A DNA stretch of 29,879 bases from Candidatus Hodarchaeota archaeon (GCA_016840305.1 JAEOSP010000276.1:1-29879); one strand, 5' to 3'; counted from the first letter of the stretch, positions 15,352 through 24,054 are shown. Translations and numbers: made by a program. Notes: a model not told the origin generated them from the letters alone.

Positions 15352-16677
15352 TTATTTCGTTTTTTCGATGACAATTTCTTGTCCAATTTCGCGAACGATA
15401 CCGCTTATACTAGCATGAACCGTTGCACCAAGGGATCCATCAGGAATTTTGCCAATTAGATCCCCTGATTTTACATGATCACCTACTTCCACGACTGGAA
15501 GAGCGGGATCACCTATATGTTGTTTGAGAGGAATAGATACTTTGAGAATTTTCTTTGATTGAGATTTCAATGGACATTGATGATCATATTGTGTTAGATC
15601 TAGTCTGGAAGTAAGCCTTTTAATTGGTAATTTTCGATATTCTCTCTCTGGATGAATCGATAACACCTTTCTATGTTTAGGGTTCTTTATTCCTTCTTTA
15701 ATTAAATGAGATTTAACTTCTATCATCATTTTACATGGATCAAGCCCCATTGGACACCCATAATATGTACATGCACCACATGCTACGCATAGAAAGGATG
15801 AGGTCATATCATCAGATGTTTCCAAAGCTCCCCATGCGATACCGCGCATGACTTTATCTGGATGTAATTCATGACCCAGTAAAAATCTAGGACAGACTTC
15901 TGTACATAATTGACATCTTATACATGCTGCTTTTGTTACTACAACCTTTTTTGATGTTGTTTCTATTTTTGATTGAATAACAAAATGTGATTCTGGTAAA
16001 ACAATAATAGCTGATGTCAATTTAGTAATAGAATCTTTTGGTTTAGCAACATGACCCATCATAGGGCCATTTATTAATATTCTATAGTTGTCGATAGTAG
16101 ATCCCCCAACTGATTGAATAGCATCTTTTAATGATGTACCAATAGGAAATTCTAAGGTACACGGATTTTTTACTGCTCCAGTAATAGTTACATAACGAGA
16201 GATGACTGGTTTGCCTTCTGAAGCTTCATAAAGATTGATTAATGTGTATACGTTGTTTACAACTGCTCCAACATCGAGTGGAAGACCACTTTCAGGGATC
16301 AGTTTCCCTATTGTCTCATAAACTAACACAAATTCATCACCCGCAGGATACACATCATCCATTAAATGTAATTCTATCTGGTTTTCATTTTTAATTAAAT
16401 CAGTGAAGAGCTCCACGGCTTTCTGGTACTTTCTTTTAATGCCAATAATACCTCTCGTAGCGCTGGTTGCACGCATTCCTAATTTAAGTCCCTTTATCAC
16501 CTTTTCAGGTTGGTTTTCCATTAGAAGTTGATCTACTCGCAACAGAGGTTCACATTCTGCACCATTTGCGATGAATGTATCTACTTTTGCTGAAAGCTTT
16601 ACATGTGTTGGGAATCCAGCTCCACCTACTCCTACAACTCCTGATTTTCGTGCCAATTCAGCAATATTTAAACTCAC
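15352..16677 (-). CDS. pduS: PduS/RnfC-like Fe-S flavoprotein (BMC electron transfer)
   Basis: A 441-residue protein of the PduS/RnfC family. Residues about 13-40 hold the NADH/FMN-binding start [23 protein letters not shown] follows. Two four-cysteine clusters are seen at C252/255/258/262 ([12 protein letters not shown]) and C297/300/303/308 ([13 protein letters not shown]). The C-terminus (about 390-441) is a lipoyl-like hybrid domain ([14 protein letters not shown]). PduS reduces cobalamin in B12-dependent Pdu compartments, but no diol dehydratase is encoded here, so a general NADH-oxidising, electron-exporting role with BMC-T is more likely. The start is GTG with GAGGT 7 bases upstream. 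There is no obvious encapsulation helix at the N-terminus. Confidence 0.92.
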   Translation of the reverse strand: MSLNIAELARKSGVVGVGGAGFPTHVKLSAKVDTFIANGAECEPLLRVDQLLMENQPEKVIKGLKLGMRATSATRGIIGIKRKYQKAVELFTDLIKNENQIELHLMDDVYPAGDEFVLVYETIGKLIPESGLPLDVGAVVNNVYTLINLYEASEGKPVISRYVTITGAVKNPCTLEFPIGTSLKDAIQSVGGSTIDNYRILINGPMMGHVAKPKDSITKLTSAIIVLPESHFVIQSKIETTSKKVVVTKAACIRCQLCTEVCPRFLLGHELHPDKVMRGIAWGALETSDDMTSSFLCVACGACTYYGCPMGLDPCKMMIEVKSHLIKEGIKNPKHRKVLSIHPEREYRKLPIKRLTSRLDLTQYDHQCPLKSQSKKILKVSIPLKQHIGDPALPVVEVGDHVKSGDLIGKIPDGSLGATVHASISGIVREIGQEIVIEKTK

Positions 16678-16702
16678 TTATTGAACCTCTTCCAAATTAG
16701 CG

Positions 16703-18130
16703 TCAAATAATTCTAAAAGCATCAACCAACACACATCTTCGCTGGCGAGTGAATGTTCTTGCTGATGTAATCCCCTCGCCAGTTGGACCTGCAATTGTCA
16801 TACTTGTAAAACCTTCTCCACCAAAACCGATTCCTGCTAAGGAAGGCGCGTTCTTAACAAATATTGTTGTTTCGATATTCTTTGCTACAAGACTCATATT
16901 ACCAACAGAGTCGCTCCACATCATTGCTGTATGTTTAAAACCATGTTCAGCTTTTTTTGCCTTCATTAGTGCTTCTTCTATAGTTTTCACGCGAACTATT
17001 GGTAGGATTGGCATCAACATTTCTGTAATAACAAAGGGGTGATTATCATCTGAAACTTCAGCGATAATTAGTCTAATCTCATCTCCAACATGAACACCAA
17101 TTCCCTCAAGAATTATTCGAGCATCCTTCCCAATAAAATCACGGTTTAGAATTGGATGTTTACCTTTCATTCCTTCGAAAACTAAGCTTTCTATCTGTTC
17201 AATTTGACTACCTGTGATTTCATATGCTCCATACTCAGCCATTTCTTGTTTTAATCTGTCAGTAATATTCTCGAAGGCAAATACTTCCTTTTCTACAATA
17301 CATACAATGTTATTATCAAAACTTGCTCCTTCTATAATCCCTCTTGCGGCTTTCCTTATATCTGCTGTATCATCTACAATTACTGGAGGATTACCAGGTC
17401 CAGCACATATCGATTTTTTGCCTGATTCCATAGCTGCCTTAACAACTGCCCCTCCTCCAGTTACAACTAAACAACGAATTTTTGGATGTGTCATTAAGGT
17501 CTGTGCAGATTCGATTGTTGGTGAAACTGTTGAAGTCAATACGTTTTCTGGACCACCAGCTTCAATTATTGCCCTGTTAAGTAATCGAACAGTTTCATTT
17601 GATGCACGCTTAGCCGATGGATGAGGGTTGAAGACAACACTATTACCCGCTGAAACTATCGATAACCCATTATTTATTACCGTAGCAGTTGGGTTTGTAG
17701 ATGGTGTAATGGATCCCATCACTCCATATGGGGCCATTTCAACTAGACTCAATCCCTTATCTCCAGTCCATGTATGAGGAGTTAAATCCTCAATTCCAGG
17801 AGTTTTTCGTGCGCACAATAAGTTTTTAGCTACTTTATCCTCTAATCTACCAAGACCAGTCTCTTGTATTGCTAATTCTGCTAGATATCGCGCATGTTTT
17901 ATAGCTGCTTCCCTCATTGACTGAATGATTTCTTTTCTATGTTCAAGTGAAAGATCCATTAATGCTCCTTGGCTAAATTCTGCAGCTTCGATGGCTTGAT
18001 CTATTGTTTGAAACACACCACCACCAGATGTTGTTGGCAGATCATTGACACCTGAATATACCTGATAGGCGCGTATTTTCTGTACAACTGTACTTACAAT
18101 CTTAGCAATCTGCTGTTCATCGTAGCTCAT
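16703..18130 (-). CDS. pduP: CoA-acylating aldehyde dehydrogenase (PduP/EutE type)
   Basis: A 475-residue aldehyde dehydrogenase that oxidises an aldehyde to acyl-CoA with NAD+. Residues 1-22 (EQQIAKIVSTVVQKIR) form the N-terminal encapsulation helix, followed by a short linker. The core has SITPSTNPTATVINN, TGGGAVVKAAMESGKK, CAGPGNPPVIVDD and the catalytic C277 in FDNNIVCIVEKE, the typical PduP/EutE pattern with no Glu general base. With DeoC in the same operon, acetaldehyde is the expected substrate. AGGTAATTAA precedes the ATG as Shine-Dalgarno. It lies between an EutN gene (49 bp gap) and PduS. Confidence 0.95.
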   Translation of the reverse strand: MSYDEQQIAKIVSTVVQKIRAYQVYSGVNDLPTTSGGGVFQTIDQAIEAAEFSQGALMDLSLEHRKEIIQSMREAAIKHARYLAELAIQETGLGRLEDKVAKNLLCARKTPGIEDLTPHTWTGDKGLSLVEMAPYGVMGSITPSTNPTATVINNGLSIVSAGNSVVFNPHPSAKRASNETVRLLNRAIIEAGGPENVLTSTVSPTIESAQTLMTHPKIRCLVVTGGGAVVKAAMESGKKSICAGPGNPPVIVDDTADIRKAARGIIEGASFDNNIVCIVEKEVFAFENITDRLKQEMAEYGAYEITGSQIEQIESLVFEGMKGKHPILNRDFIGKDARIILEGIGVHVGDEIRLIIAEVSDDNHPFVITEMLMPILPIVRVKTIEEALMKAKKAEHGFKHTAMMWSDSVGNMSLVAKNIETTIFVKNAPSLAGIGFGGEGFTSMTIAGPTGEGITSARTFTRQRRCVLVDAFRII

Positions 18131-18179
18131 TTAATTACCTTCATTTTAGATCATGATTTTTCATCAATAACTCCAAATT

Positions 18180-18470
18180 TTATTTTCTGTAAGTTTCTTT
18201 GCCATTAATATAGACAAAATCAATTATTGCTTGAATTGTAGCATCGCTAGGCTTATCTTTGGTCATTGCTGTTAATCGGGAAGAGCTCCCAGTAACAACC
18301 AATACAAGCTCACCATCACCAGCACCTACTGCATCAATGGCAACAAAAGGAGAACTTTCAGGTTTAAATCCAATCATATCCACTGGTTGCACAATGAGTA
18401 ATTTAAAACCCTTAATACTTTCATCTTTTTCAGTACTAACGACATTTCCAATAACTTTACAAATTTTCAT
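18180..18470 (-). CDS. BMC-P shell pentamer protein (EutN/CcmL)
   Basis: A 96-residue EutN/CcmL-family protein of normal length: MKICKVIGNVVSTEKDES, FKLLIVQPVD, SSPFVAIDAVGAGDGELVLVV and QAIIDFVYIN. It caps vertices of the polyhedral shell. A GTG at 18482 is in frame, but the ATG at 18470 is preferred because it matches the family start and has AGGTGA about 8 bases upstream; that AGGTGA includes part of the stop codon of the preceding flavoprotein gene. It is one of three pentamer genes in the operon. Confidence 0.94.
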   Translation of the reverse strand: MKICKVIGNVVSTEKDESIKGFKLLIVQPVDMIGFKPESSPFVAIDAVGAGDGELVLVVTGSSSRLTAMTKDKPSDATIQAIIDFVYINGKETYRK

Positions 18471-18482
18471 GGTAGAATTCAC

Positions 18483-19202
18483 CTAAACTTTAATTATTTT
18501 AATATTTAGATCCTTAGCTTTTTCTTGAGCCAAAGGTGTAATGATGGTTGAATTAGGGACGTGTAATTCTTTTGTTTTCTCTTTCAGAGATTCTAAATAA
18601 CCCTCAGTGATAAGATCAGGAATTTCTGGTGTGTGTTTGATAAATTGATCAGTTAAATCTCTCACATCCACCAATCTGAATCCTAGCTCTATCAAATCAG
18701 ATAATCGTTTATTCAATTCTTTGGTAATAGTACCTGAAGGCCCAAATTCAAAATTCAAATCTGATGGAGGAAACGGTGTAACGATGTAAACTGGTTTTTT
18801 AGCTAATATACCTTGAAGCAGTATATTCACAGTTGAATTAGAATCCTCTAAGCTGACTAATTTGGCAGCTATTTCGAAACTAAACCCACCAAAAATCATG
18901 TATTCAAGTTTTTCAAGAAATTTAAGACAGAAACTTCCATCAGAATTTCTTATTACGTCTAAAGTCGGAATGGTATTTACACGAGAACTGAATTCCAACG
19001 TATCATCTATTTCCTTTGTCGTCCAAATTAAAATCTTCAGATTACTTTGAGCTAATTGTATAAGAGAGTTGAATACTTCCTCAATCCCTTGTCCTATGTG
19101 TGTTAATATTCCTAGTATATTATATGGCCCTAGAGGTTTATTGTTCTGGAGTGCGTTCCTCACTTGTTGCATTACAAGTGATTCGAGCTTTTCTTCATCC
19201 AT
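18483..19202 (-). CDS. BMC-associated flavoprotein-like protein
   Basis: A 239-residue protein resembling the flavoprotein-like proteins of BMC loci and the N-terminal part of the DeoC fusion at 11675-13120. Residues 1-20 (EKLESLVMQQVRNALQNN) look like an encapsulation helix. The middle is a Rossmann-like alpha/beta fold (about 28-185). The C-terminus (STIITPLAQEKAKDLNIKII) carries the 'TPLA..A...I.I' ending common in BMC cargo proteins. No confident FMN-binding motif can be named, so cofactor binding is unproven. It is followed by an EutN gene whose ribosome-binding site overlaps its stop codon. Confidence 0.75.
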   Translation of the reverse strand: MDEEKLESLVMQQVRNALQNNKPLGPYNILGILTHIGQGIEEVFNSLIQLAQSNLKILIWTTKEIDDTLEFSSRVNTIPTLDVIRNSDGSFCLKFLEKLEYMIFGGFSFEIAAKLVSLEDSNSTVNILLQGILAKKPVYIVTPFPPSDLNFEFGPSGTITKELNKRLSDLIELGFRLVDVRDLTDQFIKHTPEIPDLITEGYLESLKEKTKELHVPNSTIITPLAQEKAKDLNIKIIKV

Positions 19203-19224
19203 TTTCTAGGAACCTTCCTCATTA

Positions 19225-19530
19225 TTATTTTGATGCTCTTTTGATACCAGCTGTAAGCCTAGTATGTTTGTTAAGCGTTTCAACAGTCTCTTTTGCTGGT
19301 CGGGGAATGGAAGTCACCGTTAAATCGCAGGATATTTTGCATGCTTGTTTTTTTGCCGATTCAATAGCCTCATTTACAGCAGCAATTGTACCTTCGATAA
19401 CTACTGTTACTAATCCACCTGAAACTCTTTCTAAAGATATCAACCTTACATTTGCAGATTTTAAGGCGGCATCTGCTGTAATAATTGCACTTGTTCTTCC
19501 CCTTGTTTCCAAAAAACCTAATGCTTCCAT
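19225..19530 (-). CDS. BMC-H hexameric shell protein, second copy
   Basis: A 101-residue BMC-domain protein: ALGFLETRGRTSAIITADAALKSANV, pore loop VSGGL, VTVVIEGTIAAV and TSIPRPAKETVE. It is clearly diverged from the PduA-like copy at 15054-15332, with a different pore loop (Ser-Gly-Gly) and a 15-residue basic tail (LTAGIKRASK). The ATG at 19530 is preferred over the in-frame GTG at 19539 because AGGTGA, which contains the TGA stop of the upstream gene, is placed correctly for it. Different pores suggest the two hexamers pass different metabolites. This gene is second in the operon. Confidence 0.93.
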   Translation of the reverse strand: MEALGFLETRGRTSAIITADAALKSANVRLISLERVSGGLVTVVIEGTIAAVNEAIESAKKQACKISCDLTVTSIPRPAKETVETLNKHTRLTAGIKRASK

Positions 19531-19535
19531 AATTT

Positions 19536-21392
19536 TCACCTAAAAGGAGAGTAACCTTCCTTAGATAAATCCGTTATTAGTGTTCCTAAATCTCCATTAT
19601 TCAAAGCTAGAGCATTTCCTTCATCCAAGTCCAAATGCATCTCAAGAGCATAATCAGGATGAACACGGACCATAACCTCATCAAGTATACCTGCTCTTTT
19701 ACCTGGAAATTTCACCGCAACTATTTGTCTATTTGAAACATTCAATCTTCTTGCATCATCTGGTGACATATGAAGATGTCTTGCAGCAAAAATTACTCCT
19801 TCCTTGAGCATTATTGCGCCCTTAGGTCCCATAAGATGAATTCCTGGAGTACCCTCCAAATGGCCTGATTGACGTGTAGGAGGATTAATTCCTAGTACAT
19901 ATCCATCACTACGTGAGATTTCCACTTGCGTTTTTTCTCTGAAAGGGCCAATAATTCTTACACCATGGAGGGCGCGTTTTGGGCCAACAATATCGATTGT
20001 TTCTTGACAAGCAAATTCTTTCGGTTGAGACAAATAATTAACTGAATGTAGATCGATTTCCTGTCCAAAGAGTTTTTCAAAATCGTTTTTCGATAGATGG
20101 ATGTGACGTGCAGACAAAGAAACTGGGATTAATCGAGAATTGGGAACTTTTGTGAGTTCCTGTTGTATAAGGTTTTTTACTAACTTGTCATTGTTGAATC
20201 CAGAGTTCCTTTCTTCAATTGGTTTGAACTCACATCCTAAGGGTCCGCAATACCTCCCAACATACTCAGCAGAAGGACGATAAATTACAGGTTTAACAGA
20301 GGGGGTTTCGGGATATTTCTCCTCTAAAATGTGCGCAGACCACCCAGCTGCTCTAGATGTTGTAAATATTGGAGTAAAAAGTTCAACAGGGATATTAAGA
20401 CTTGTATATACTGTAGCGCCGTATAGATCTACATTTGGATATATATTCCTATTTTTCAGTTTTTTAAATTCATCCTGAGTAATTTTAACCATCTTGTTGG
20501 TTGTCTCATACATCCATTGAGCTAATCCACCCCGAGTTTTTACCATTTTGGAGGCCATTTCCTTTAGTATCTTAGCTCTTGGATCCATTGTCTTATAAAC
20601 CGCATGACCCATCCCCATAACTCGTTTGCCACTCGAAAAACGATTTTTTACCCATTCTTCGACATTAGATAATTCTTTTATCTCTAAGAGGCTTTCGTAT
20701 ACGAGATGATTAGCCCCTCCATGATATTTTCCAGATAACGAACCAATGGCTCCGGAAATAGAGGCATATAGATCAGCCCCTGTAGAGGCAATAACTCTTG
20801 CAGTAAACGTTGAAGCATTGAATGAATGTTCAGCATGAAGAATTAGTGTAACATCAAATAGCCGAGCCTCTTCTTTCGTTGGTATTTTCCCATGAAGCAT
20901 ATATAGGAAATTTGCTGCATAACTAAGATCTTTATTGGGTGATAATGGTTCTTTATTATTCCTGATTCGTTCCCATGCGGTTACTATTATTGGTAAAAGG
21001 GCAATGATCCTAATAGCAATATTACGATCAGTTTCTCTTGTTTCAGTCCCAATCTCCGAATCATATCCAGCTAATAGGGCCAGTGATGACTGGAGTACAC
21101 TCATTGATGGTGTATTTTTTGGAGTTTTTTGGAGATGAGTAATCAATTCTGCAGGTAGCTCTTGATTTGATCTAATAGTAGTTTTAAATTTATTTAATTG
21201 ATCAATAGAGGCTAGGGTTCCAAAAAGAAGAAGGTATACAATTTCTTCGTAAGTAGAATTCTCTGCTAAATCCTTTATATCATAGCCTCGGATGAAAAGA
21301 TTTCCTTTCTCTCCTTCAATCAAGCAAATATTTGTATCCGCAACCTCAACACCACGAAGTCCTGTTGATTTGTGGCTATGTTCTTCAATCAT
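19536..21392 (-). CDS. Citrate synthase fused to PduL-type phosphotransacylase
   Basis: A 618-residue fusion and the first gene of the BMC operon. Residues about 10-378 are a complete citrate (or 2-methylcitrate) synthase: HGGANH (H229), MGHAVYK (H263), the NVD aspartate (D322), DPRAK and YRPSAEYVG. Residues about 420-605 are PduL: RHIHLS (H430, H432), RHLHMS (H539, H541), VRVHPDYALEMHLD (H578, H586) and DEGNA, so all probable zinc ligands are present. Between them, about 399-415 (NNDKLVKNLIQQELTKV) is an amphipathic helix resembling the encapsulation peptide usually at the PduL N-terminus. PduL turns acyl-CoA and phosphate into acyl-phosphate and CoA; citrate synthase condenses acetyl-CoA with oxaloacetate, also freeing CoA. 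Both halves regenerate CoA inside the shell. I know of no characterised protein of this architecture. Confidence 0.95.
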   Translation of the reverse strand: MIEEHSHKSTGLRGVEVADTNICLIEGEKGNLFIRGYDIKDLAENSTYEEIVYLLLFGTLASIDQLNKFKTTIRSNQELPAELITHLQKTPKNTPSMSVLQSSLALLAGYDSEIGTETRETDRNIAIRIIALLPIIVTAWERIRNNKEPLSPNKDLSYAANFLYMLHGKIPTKEEARLFDVTLILHAEHSFNASTFTARVIASTGADLYASISGAIGSLSGKYHGGANHLVYESLLEIKELSNVEEWVKNRFSSGKRVMGMGHAVYKTMDPRAKILKEMASKMVKTRGGLAQWMYETTNKMVKITQDEFKKLKNRNIYPNVDLYGATVYTSLNIPVELFTPIFTTSRAAGWSAHILEEKYPETPSVKPVIYRPSAEYVGRYCGPLGCEFKPIEERNSGFNNDKLVKNLIQQELTKVPNSRLIPVSLSARHIHLSKNDFEKLFGQEIDLHSVNYLSQPKEFACQETIDIVGPKRALHGVRIIGPFREKTQVEISRSDGYVLGINPPTRQSGHLEGTPGIHLMGPKGAIMLKEGVIFAARHLHMSPDDARRLNVSNRQIVAVKFPGKRAGILDEVMVRVHPDYALEMHLDLDEGNALALNNGDLGTLITDLSKEGYSPFR

Positions 21393-21449
21393 TGTTAGGC
21401 CTTATTATTACAACTTAGATTTCAGTAGCAAAAGGAGTACTTATCACTC

Positions 21450-21457
21450 TTTAAATA
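21450..21457 (-). promoter_or_regulatory. Probable TATA box of the BMC operon
   Basis: TATTTAAA on the minus strand lies about 58 bp upstream of the citrate synthase-PduL start codon, which would place transcription initiation near 21425 and give a leader of about 30 bases. It is the best TATA-like element in the 233-bp divergent region. No operator palindrome was identified. Confidence 0.45.
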
Positions 21458-21625
21458 CAATTTTATGAATCGTCTGACGAATCATTTTGTCTATTTCACC
21501 TCAAACAACCTGAATGGTAATAGCCTTTTATCAAAGCAGTTATTTCGTAATATAAATAACCAAAAATCCTATATAATAGAAGTAAGCTTTTTCTAGAACG
21601 ATACAATTCGCAGAGGTTAATATTT

Positions 21626-22591
21626 TTGTTGATTAGAGGTTTTTCAGAACATACTAGCTACACTTGTGCTAGCTGTCACTCGAAATGCTGTGCAACAGAG
21701 TTTAATCTACCCCTTTGCGGAACAGAAAAACAGATCATTTCAAATCAATATCCAGAATATCAGTATTACTTCCAATCTACAGAAAACGGGGGTAATATAC
21801 TTCGTGGAGACTCATGTCCGTTCTTAACTAACGTGGGATACTGTCAACTTCATTCCTCATCACTAAAACCTATCACATGTCAAATTTATCCTTTAGTATT
21901 TTGGAGATTCAATAAGAAGGATACTCTAGTATCGATTCATCCTTGTAGGGGAAAGGGTTTTCAGTGGTACTCTACAAAAAAAGCAAATCTCACCAACTCC
22001 TACATTGAACAGCTTTTACTCAAGGCGAACAATTATTTCGATATATATTGGGGGGAAGAAATTGATAGAAACAATCCTTATGTAAATATTCCCACATTAC
22101 GAGTACAGAACCAAATAAAATTCTATCGGAAAACTTCTGAAAGGGAATTATTAGAGAAGATGGTGCGTAACATTACTCTTTCATCCTTTTCTCAGATTTT
22201 TCCCTCTGGATTTGAAAAATATATAGAGATAATAAAGGATGAAGAAGTGGGAACATTTCTGAATTCAGTTTTAAATTGGTTGATTTGGAGTCCTGTAGGG
22301 CTGCAATTATCTATCAGAAATGCTCAGTTAGTATTTTCCATTGCTGCACTTTGGCTAATTAAGCAAACTAAATTTGAACTAGGACTTGAAATTTCATCAT
22401 TAGACAATCCCAATTACATTAACCAATTATCTTCTTTTTACGCCAGATGTATTCTCCCTTCTTTTTGGTCCAATATCAGTACTCGTACGAATAACAAAGC
22501 CCTCATTTCTTTATCGAAGAAGGTAAACTTGGTGCTCAGAGGAGAACTCCCTCAAGAAGATTTATCCCAATTTTACACTTATTCTAACTGA
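21626..22591 (+). CDS. YkgJ-family cysteine-cluster protein
   Basis: A 321-residue protein with the Cys cluster of the YkgJ/UPF0153 family, which is thought to bind zinc or iron: C14-x2-C17-x3-C21-C22 near the N-terminus, then CPFL, GYCQLHSSSLKPITCQIYP and HPCRGKG. These Cys stretches occupy residues 14-120; the rest (about 125-321) is a helical region without recognised motifs, longer than in minimal YkgJ proteins. The start is TTG at 21626 with GAGGT nine bases upstream; the next TTG is also possible. It is divergent from the BMC operon across 233 bp. The exact role is unknown. Confidence 0.72.
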   Translation: MLIRGFSEHTSYTCASCHSKCCATEFNLPLCGTEKQIISNQYPEYQYYFQSTENGGNILRGDSCPFLTNVGYCQLHSSSLKPITCQIYPLVFWRFNKKDTLVSIHPCRGKGFQWYSTKKANLTNSYIEQLLLKANNYFDIYWGEEIDRNNPYVNIPTLRVQNQIKFYRKTSERELLEKMVRNITLSSFSQIFPSGFEKYIEIIKDEEVGTFLNSVLNWLIWSPVGLQLSIRNAQLVFSIAALWLIKQTKFELGLEISSLDNPNYINQLSSFYARCILPSFWSNISTRTNNKALISLSKKVNLVLRGELPQEDLSQFYTYSN

Positions 22592-22674
22592 AAAGAATAA
22601 TTGAAAGTAAAACATTAAGAAGGTCTTAGAAAAGAGAGTAGAACAACGAAGATTTGTTATAAGAGTGAATAATC

Positions 22675-22845
22675 ATGGCAGGAAGTCACGGAAGCCTAAC
22701 AAAAGCAGGCAAAGTTCGAAATCAAACCCCTAAAGTTGAAGGGCGAAAAAGAAAAGGTGTTGCACCCATTTTACGCAATAAGAAAAATTATATTAAACGC
22801 GTTGAACGAGAAATGCCCGTGGGTCAACCAGAATACAAGCGTTAG
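22675..22845 (+). CDS. rps30e: Small ribosomal subunit protein eS30
   Basis: A 56-residue basic protein, the archaeal/eukaryotic ribosomal protein S30e, a component of the small subunit. It opens [20 protein letters not shown], the highly conserved eS30 start, and continues [19 protein letters not shown]. In animals eS30 is made as a fusion to a ubiquitin-like domain (FAU); here it stands alone, although ubiquitin is encoded 22 kb away. It is encoded singly between the YkgJ-like gene and a convergent zinc-ribbon gene. Confidence 0.95.
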   Translation: MAGSHGSLTKAGKVRNQTPKVEGRKRKGVAPILRNKKNYIKRVEREMPVGQPEYKR

Positions 22846-22861
22846 AATATCAACAAAATTT

Positions 22862-23101
22862 TTATTTTGTACGATTTCCACATCGCTCACAAAAACGAGA
22901 ATCAGGAGTAATCTGAGCCCCACATTTTGTACAAAATCGTATACTACCTAATTTTTCCTTTTTATCTTCAGACTTGTCAACTTTTTTATCAAAGTCGGAC
23001 CAAGCAGATTTATGTGGATCGATTCCTTTTTCCTCGGCATATTTAAACCAAACAGACTTCTTTGTTCTCTTTTCTTTCAAACGAACACCCCTGATTGCCA
23101 T
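22862..23101 (-). CDS. Small zinc-ribbon protein
   Basis: A 79-residue basic protein. The first half is Lys-rich (MAIRGVRLKEKRTKKSVWF), and the C-terminus is a zinc ribbon with ligands C57-x2-C60 and C71-x2-C74 (CTKCGAQI...CERCGN), the double-zinc-ribbon half motif common in archaea. Function is unknown; binding to nucleic acid or to the ribosome is plausible from charge and from the convergent eS30 gene, but unproven. Confidence 0.75.
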   Translation of the reverse strand: MAIRGVRLKEKRTKKSVWFKYAEEKGIDPHKSAWSDFDKKVDKSEDKKEKLGSIRFCTKCGAQITPDSRFCERCGNRTK

Positions 23102-23248
23102 AATTTCTACATCTACCTATTCAATGTTCCTAAGTATTTGAATGCATTTTTTCCTAAAAAAGTTTACGATAACGGAACTACTATTTCGTTGTTTTAAGGA
23201 ATAAATTGGTCATGTAAAGAGGGAGGGACTACCTAATGGCAAAAGGAA

Positions 23249-23998
23249 TCAAAATAGGAGTGATAAACACGTTAAAGCGCCTTCACATTTTTCAAATTCA
23301 GACATTTCTAATGAAATCACATCATAATCTAGCTCTCCCAATAATTCAATCACAGAAGGAAAATTTTTTGGGACAAGTACAGTTCCATTATATGTCAACG
23401 TGTTACTAGCATAACTTTCAGAGTCCTTCAATAATATTTTATTCATACCACTGAATACTGGATGATCAGAATACTGTTTATTCATAATTATGTTATTCTG
23501 ATCCAAATATGTAACATAACTCTTGAGGTGAGTAATATCTCTATCAATGATCGTCTTTACGTCGGTCTGAAGAATATTTCTCAACATTTGGATACCTTCA
23601 TTATTTGTCCTCTGAGTAACCCCTGAAATTAAATAATTGGGAAAATGGATCACATCTCCACCTTCAACTGTAGCTGGATGAAGTACCTTTTCAACCTCGA
23701 AATATTCCCGTAAAATATTTTGAACAGATTCTTCCTCCCCTCTACGACTCTCAGCACCCATATTTGATATTAAAACTCGACCTTTATGAATAACAGCGGT
23801 ATCTTCTACAAAACATGAATCAGGAAAAGATTTAAGAGGAGGAAGTTCAATAACATCAAATCCAAGATCTTTGAGAGTTTGCACATAAATCCTATGCTGA
23901 GATATTGCCCGATTGGTTGAGACGTTACTATGGGAAGGATGAGAAGAAATGCACCGTGGAAATGATTTTCCTGGTTCGCGAACGAGAGCATTTTTCAT
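23249..23998 (-). CDS. DDAH-like amidinohydrolase (arginine deiminase superfamily)
   Basis: A 249-residue guanidine-modifying-enzyme fold protein. The family motifs are present in order: PDSCFVEDTAV (acidic pair), VEGGDV, the catalytic His in THLKSYVTYL, and the nucleophilic Cys near the end in CEGALTCLSLLF. This set fits N(G),N(G)-dimethylarginine dimethylaminohydrolases, which release citrulline from methylarginines or arginine. Whether methylarginine, arginine or another guanidine is the substrate cannot be told. Two ATGs are possible: 24007 gives three extra residues (MFF), while 23998 gives MKNALVREPG, which matches the family better. A fold-III PLP decarboxylase-like gene lies beyond the tRNA upstream. 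Confidence 0.85.
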   Translation of the reverse strand: MKNALVREPGKSFPRCISSHPSHSNVSTNRAISQHRIYVQTLKDLGFDVIELPPLKSFPDSCFVEDTAVIHKGRVLISNMGAESRRGEEESVQNILREYFEVEKVLHPATVEGGDVIHFPNYLISGVTQRTNNEGIQMLRNILQTDVKTIIDRDITHLKSYVTYLDQNNIIMNKQYSDHPVFSGMNKILLKDSESYASNTLTYNGTVLVPKNFPSVIELLGELDYDVISLEMSEFEKCEGALTCLSLLF

Positions 23999-24054
23999 AA
24001 AAAACATCTTGATAGTTAATAAGAAGAATAGTAGTTGTTGTAAAAAGGGTTTAG

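Noticed and set aside
15073..15459. Plus-strand frame antisense to BMC-H and the end of PduS
   Set aside because: Ala/Thr/Ser-rich translation is the mirror of the BMC-H domain; the minus-strand products are clear.
15352..16677. PduS as cobalamin reductase for a B12-dependent diol dehydratase compartment
   Set aside because: No dehydratase subunits, reactivase or cobalamin adenosyltransferase lie in the operon; DeoC is the better aldehyde source.
17214..17624. Plus-strand frame inside the aldehyde dehydrogenase gene
   Set aside because: It is a shadow of the PduP coding sequence, which has all catalytic motifs.
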